Positions 5,654-6,478 of a stretch of 6,478 bases of DNA are shown here, one piece after another. The notes below the pieces were generated by a model that made no database searches, was not told where the DNA came from, and saw nothing but the letters and a program-made list of their open reading frames with translations. Origin of the DNA: Candidatus Omnitrophota bacterium (GTDB taxonomy: Bacteria > Omnitrophota > Gorgyraeia > Gorgyraeales > Gorgyraeaceae); assembly GCA_018817035.1 (NCBI GenBank), contig JAHIUV010000034.1, positions 1 to 6,478 of the forward strand. The letters are read 5' to 3'. How positions within the stretch are numbered: position 1 is the first letter of the stretch; each line of letters starts with the position of its first letter. Position numbers and translations under genes: made by a program.

Positions 5654-6478
5654 ATGAAAATATTTATAATGTACGCCTATGCGGGCGTCGGACATAAAAA
5701 GGCAGCGGACGCGGTGGAAAATGCCTTAAGGGATTTTAAAGGGGCGGAGGTAAAAAACTTCGACATCTTGGACTATACAAACCCGTTTTTTAAATTTACC
5801 TATCCGCGTTTTTACCTGTTCATGATAAACCGGATCCCGCTTTTGTGGGGATTTCTTTATTATTTTCTTGACGCCGGGGCAGTCGATGCATTTTTAGGGC
5901 CCTTCAGGAGATTTTTGCATCGCGTAAACTCCGGAAGGTTGATAAAGTTCATTATTAACGAAAAACCCGACGTGATCATCAGTACGCATTTTATCCCCGG
6001 CGAAATAGCGGCCGGATTAAAAAGAAAAGGACTTTTTAAAGGCAGGCTTATAACCATAGTTACTGATTTCATGCCGCATAGTTTCTGGATGGCTAAAGAT
6101 TCGGACTATTTTATAGGCGCGATAGATAAGACCAAAAAAGAACTTATGCGGCGCGGCATAAGCGAAGAAAAAATAAAGGCATTAGGCATTCCCTGCGATC
6201 CGGTCTTTGGTGTTTCCAAGGGCCGTCGGGAAATGATAAATAAACTGGGCCTGAAGGACGGATTTTTTAACCTGCTTATAATGGGCGGCGGTTTTGGGAC
6301 AGGCCCTGTCAGGGAAATAGTGCGGTCTGTATGCGGCGCCGGTTCTTCCGCGCGGGATAAAATACAAGTGATAGTCATTTGCGGAAAAAATAAAAAATTA
6401 CTGGATGACCTCAATGCGGCGAAAAAAGATTTAAAAGCCATGATAGCCCCGTTTGGTTACATGAACAATATAGACGAA
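5654..6478 (+). CDS. MGDG synthase/UgtP-like GT28 glycosyltransferase, 3' partial
   Basis: An open frame of 275 codons reaches the window end without a stop. It resembles the monogalactosyldiacylglycerol synthase and processive diacylglycerol glucosyltransferase (UgtP) branch of GT28, which puts sugar from UDP-sugar onto diacylglycerol at the inner membrane. Motifs are AGVGHKKAADAV (10-21), the N-terminal acceptor/membrane domain with many aromatics (42-80), PDVIISTHF (105-113), IVTDFMPHSFW (135-145), GIP (178-180), and the hinge into the nucleotide-binding domain with GGGFGTG (211-217) and VICGKN (241-246). GYM at 268-270 fits the family's GF/GY...M segment. Full members are about 370-400 aa, so roughly a quarter to a third is missing. 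ATG 5654 lies one base after the preceding stop with no good ribosome binding site, implying reinitiation. Sugar donor and lipid acceptor are not determined. Confidence 0.88.
   Translation, partial: MKIFIMYAYAGVGHKKAADAVENALRDFKGAEVKNFDILDYTNPFFKFTYPRFYLFMINRIPLLWGFLYYFLDAGAVDAFLGPFRRFLHRVNSGRLIKFIINEKPDVIISTHFIPGEIAAGLKRKGLFKGRLITIVTDFMPHSFWMAKDSDYFIGAIDKTKKELMRRGISEEKIKALGIPCDPVFGVSKGRREMINKLGLKDGFFNLLIMGGGFGTGPVREIVRSVCGAGSSARDKIQVIVICGKNKKLLDDLNAAKKDLKAMIAPFGYMNNIDE

Noticed and set aside
6106..6441. Minus-strand frame of 111 codons near the window end
   Set aside because: Opposite the GT28 glycosyltransferase frame, which carries clear family motifs across the same bases.

Overview
The window is a 6.5 kb stretch of a cell-envelope or polysaccharide locus with every gene on the + strand. 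Base composition is moderate, and the genes are tightly packed except for two intergenic gaps. The inventory suggests a bacterium with a Gram-negative-type envelope: a WaaE-like glycosyltransferase, a CDP-tyvelose-type epimerase, a GmhB-type heptose phosphatase and a GT28 lipid glycosyltransferase. The mix of families and the repeat-rich gap would fit an uncultivated lineage such as Omnitrophota, but no rRNA or marker gene is present, so this is a weak inference.

Bases 1-3561 look like one operon of three genes. First is the 3' part of a large CotH-kinase-like protein ending in a right-handed beta-helix. It runs from outside the window; the TTG at base 73 is internal. It overlaps a VTC-domain (polyphosphate polymerase-type) gene, which overlaps a WaaE-like family 2 glycosyltransferase by ATGA. 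CotH and VTC proteins are a plausible functional pair, and the glycosyltransferase ties them to surface-glycan work.

Bases 3562-3673 are a 112-bp gap with three inverted repeats and a strong ribosome binding site. It leads to a CDP-paratose 2-epimerase-like gene (3674-4714).

Bases 4715-4960 (246 bp) hold no gene but carry two tandem units of about 100 bp with the same nested-palindrome plan. One unit contains the motif TTCGACAGGCTCAGGA, familiar from bacterial intergenic repeats.

Bases 4961-6478 form a second compact cluster. A GmhB-like HAD phosphatase is followed by a 55-codon membrane protein of the DUF5989 type, which overlaps it by 28 nt. One base later starts an MGDG synthase/UgtP-like GT28 glycosyltransferase that runs off the window. 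Together the genes point to making sugar nucleotides, transferring sugars and building glycolipid or surface glycan, plus an exported CotH-like protein and a possible polyphosphate-type polymerase. No CRISPR, tRNA, rRNA, transposase or clear intrinsic terminator was seen.
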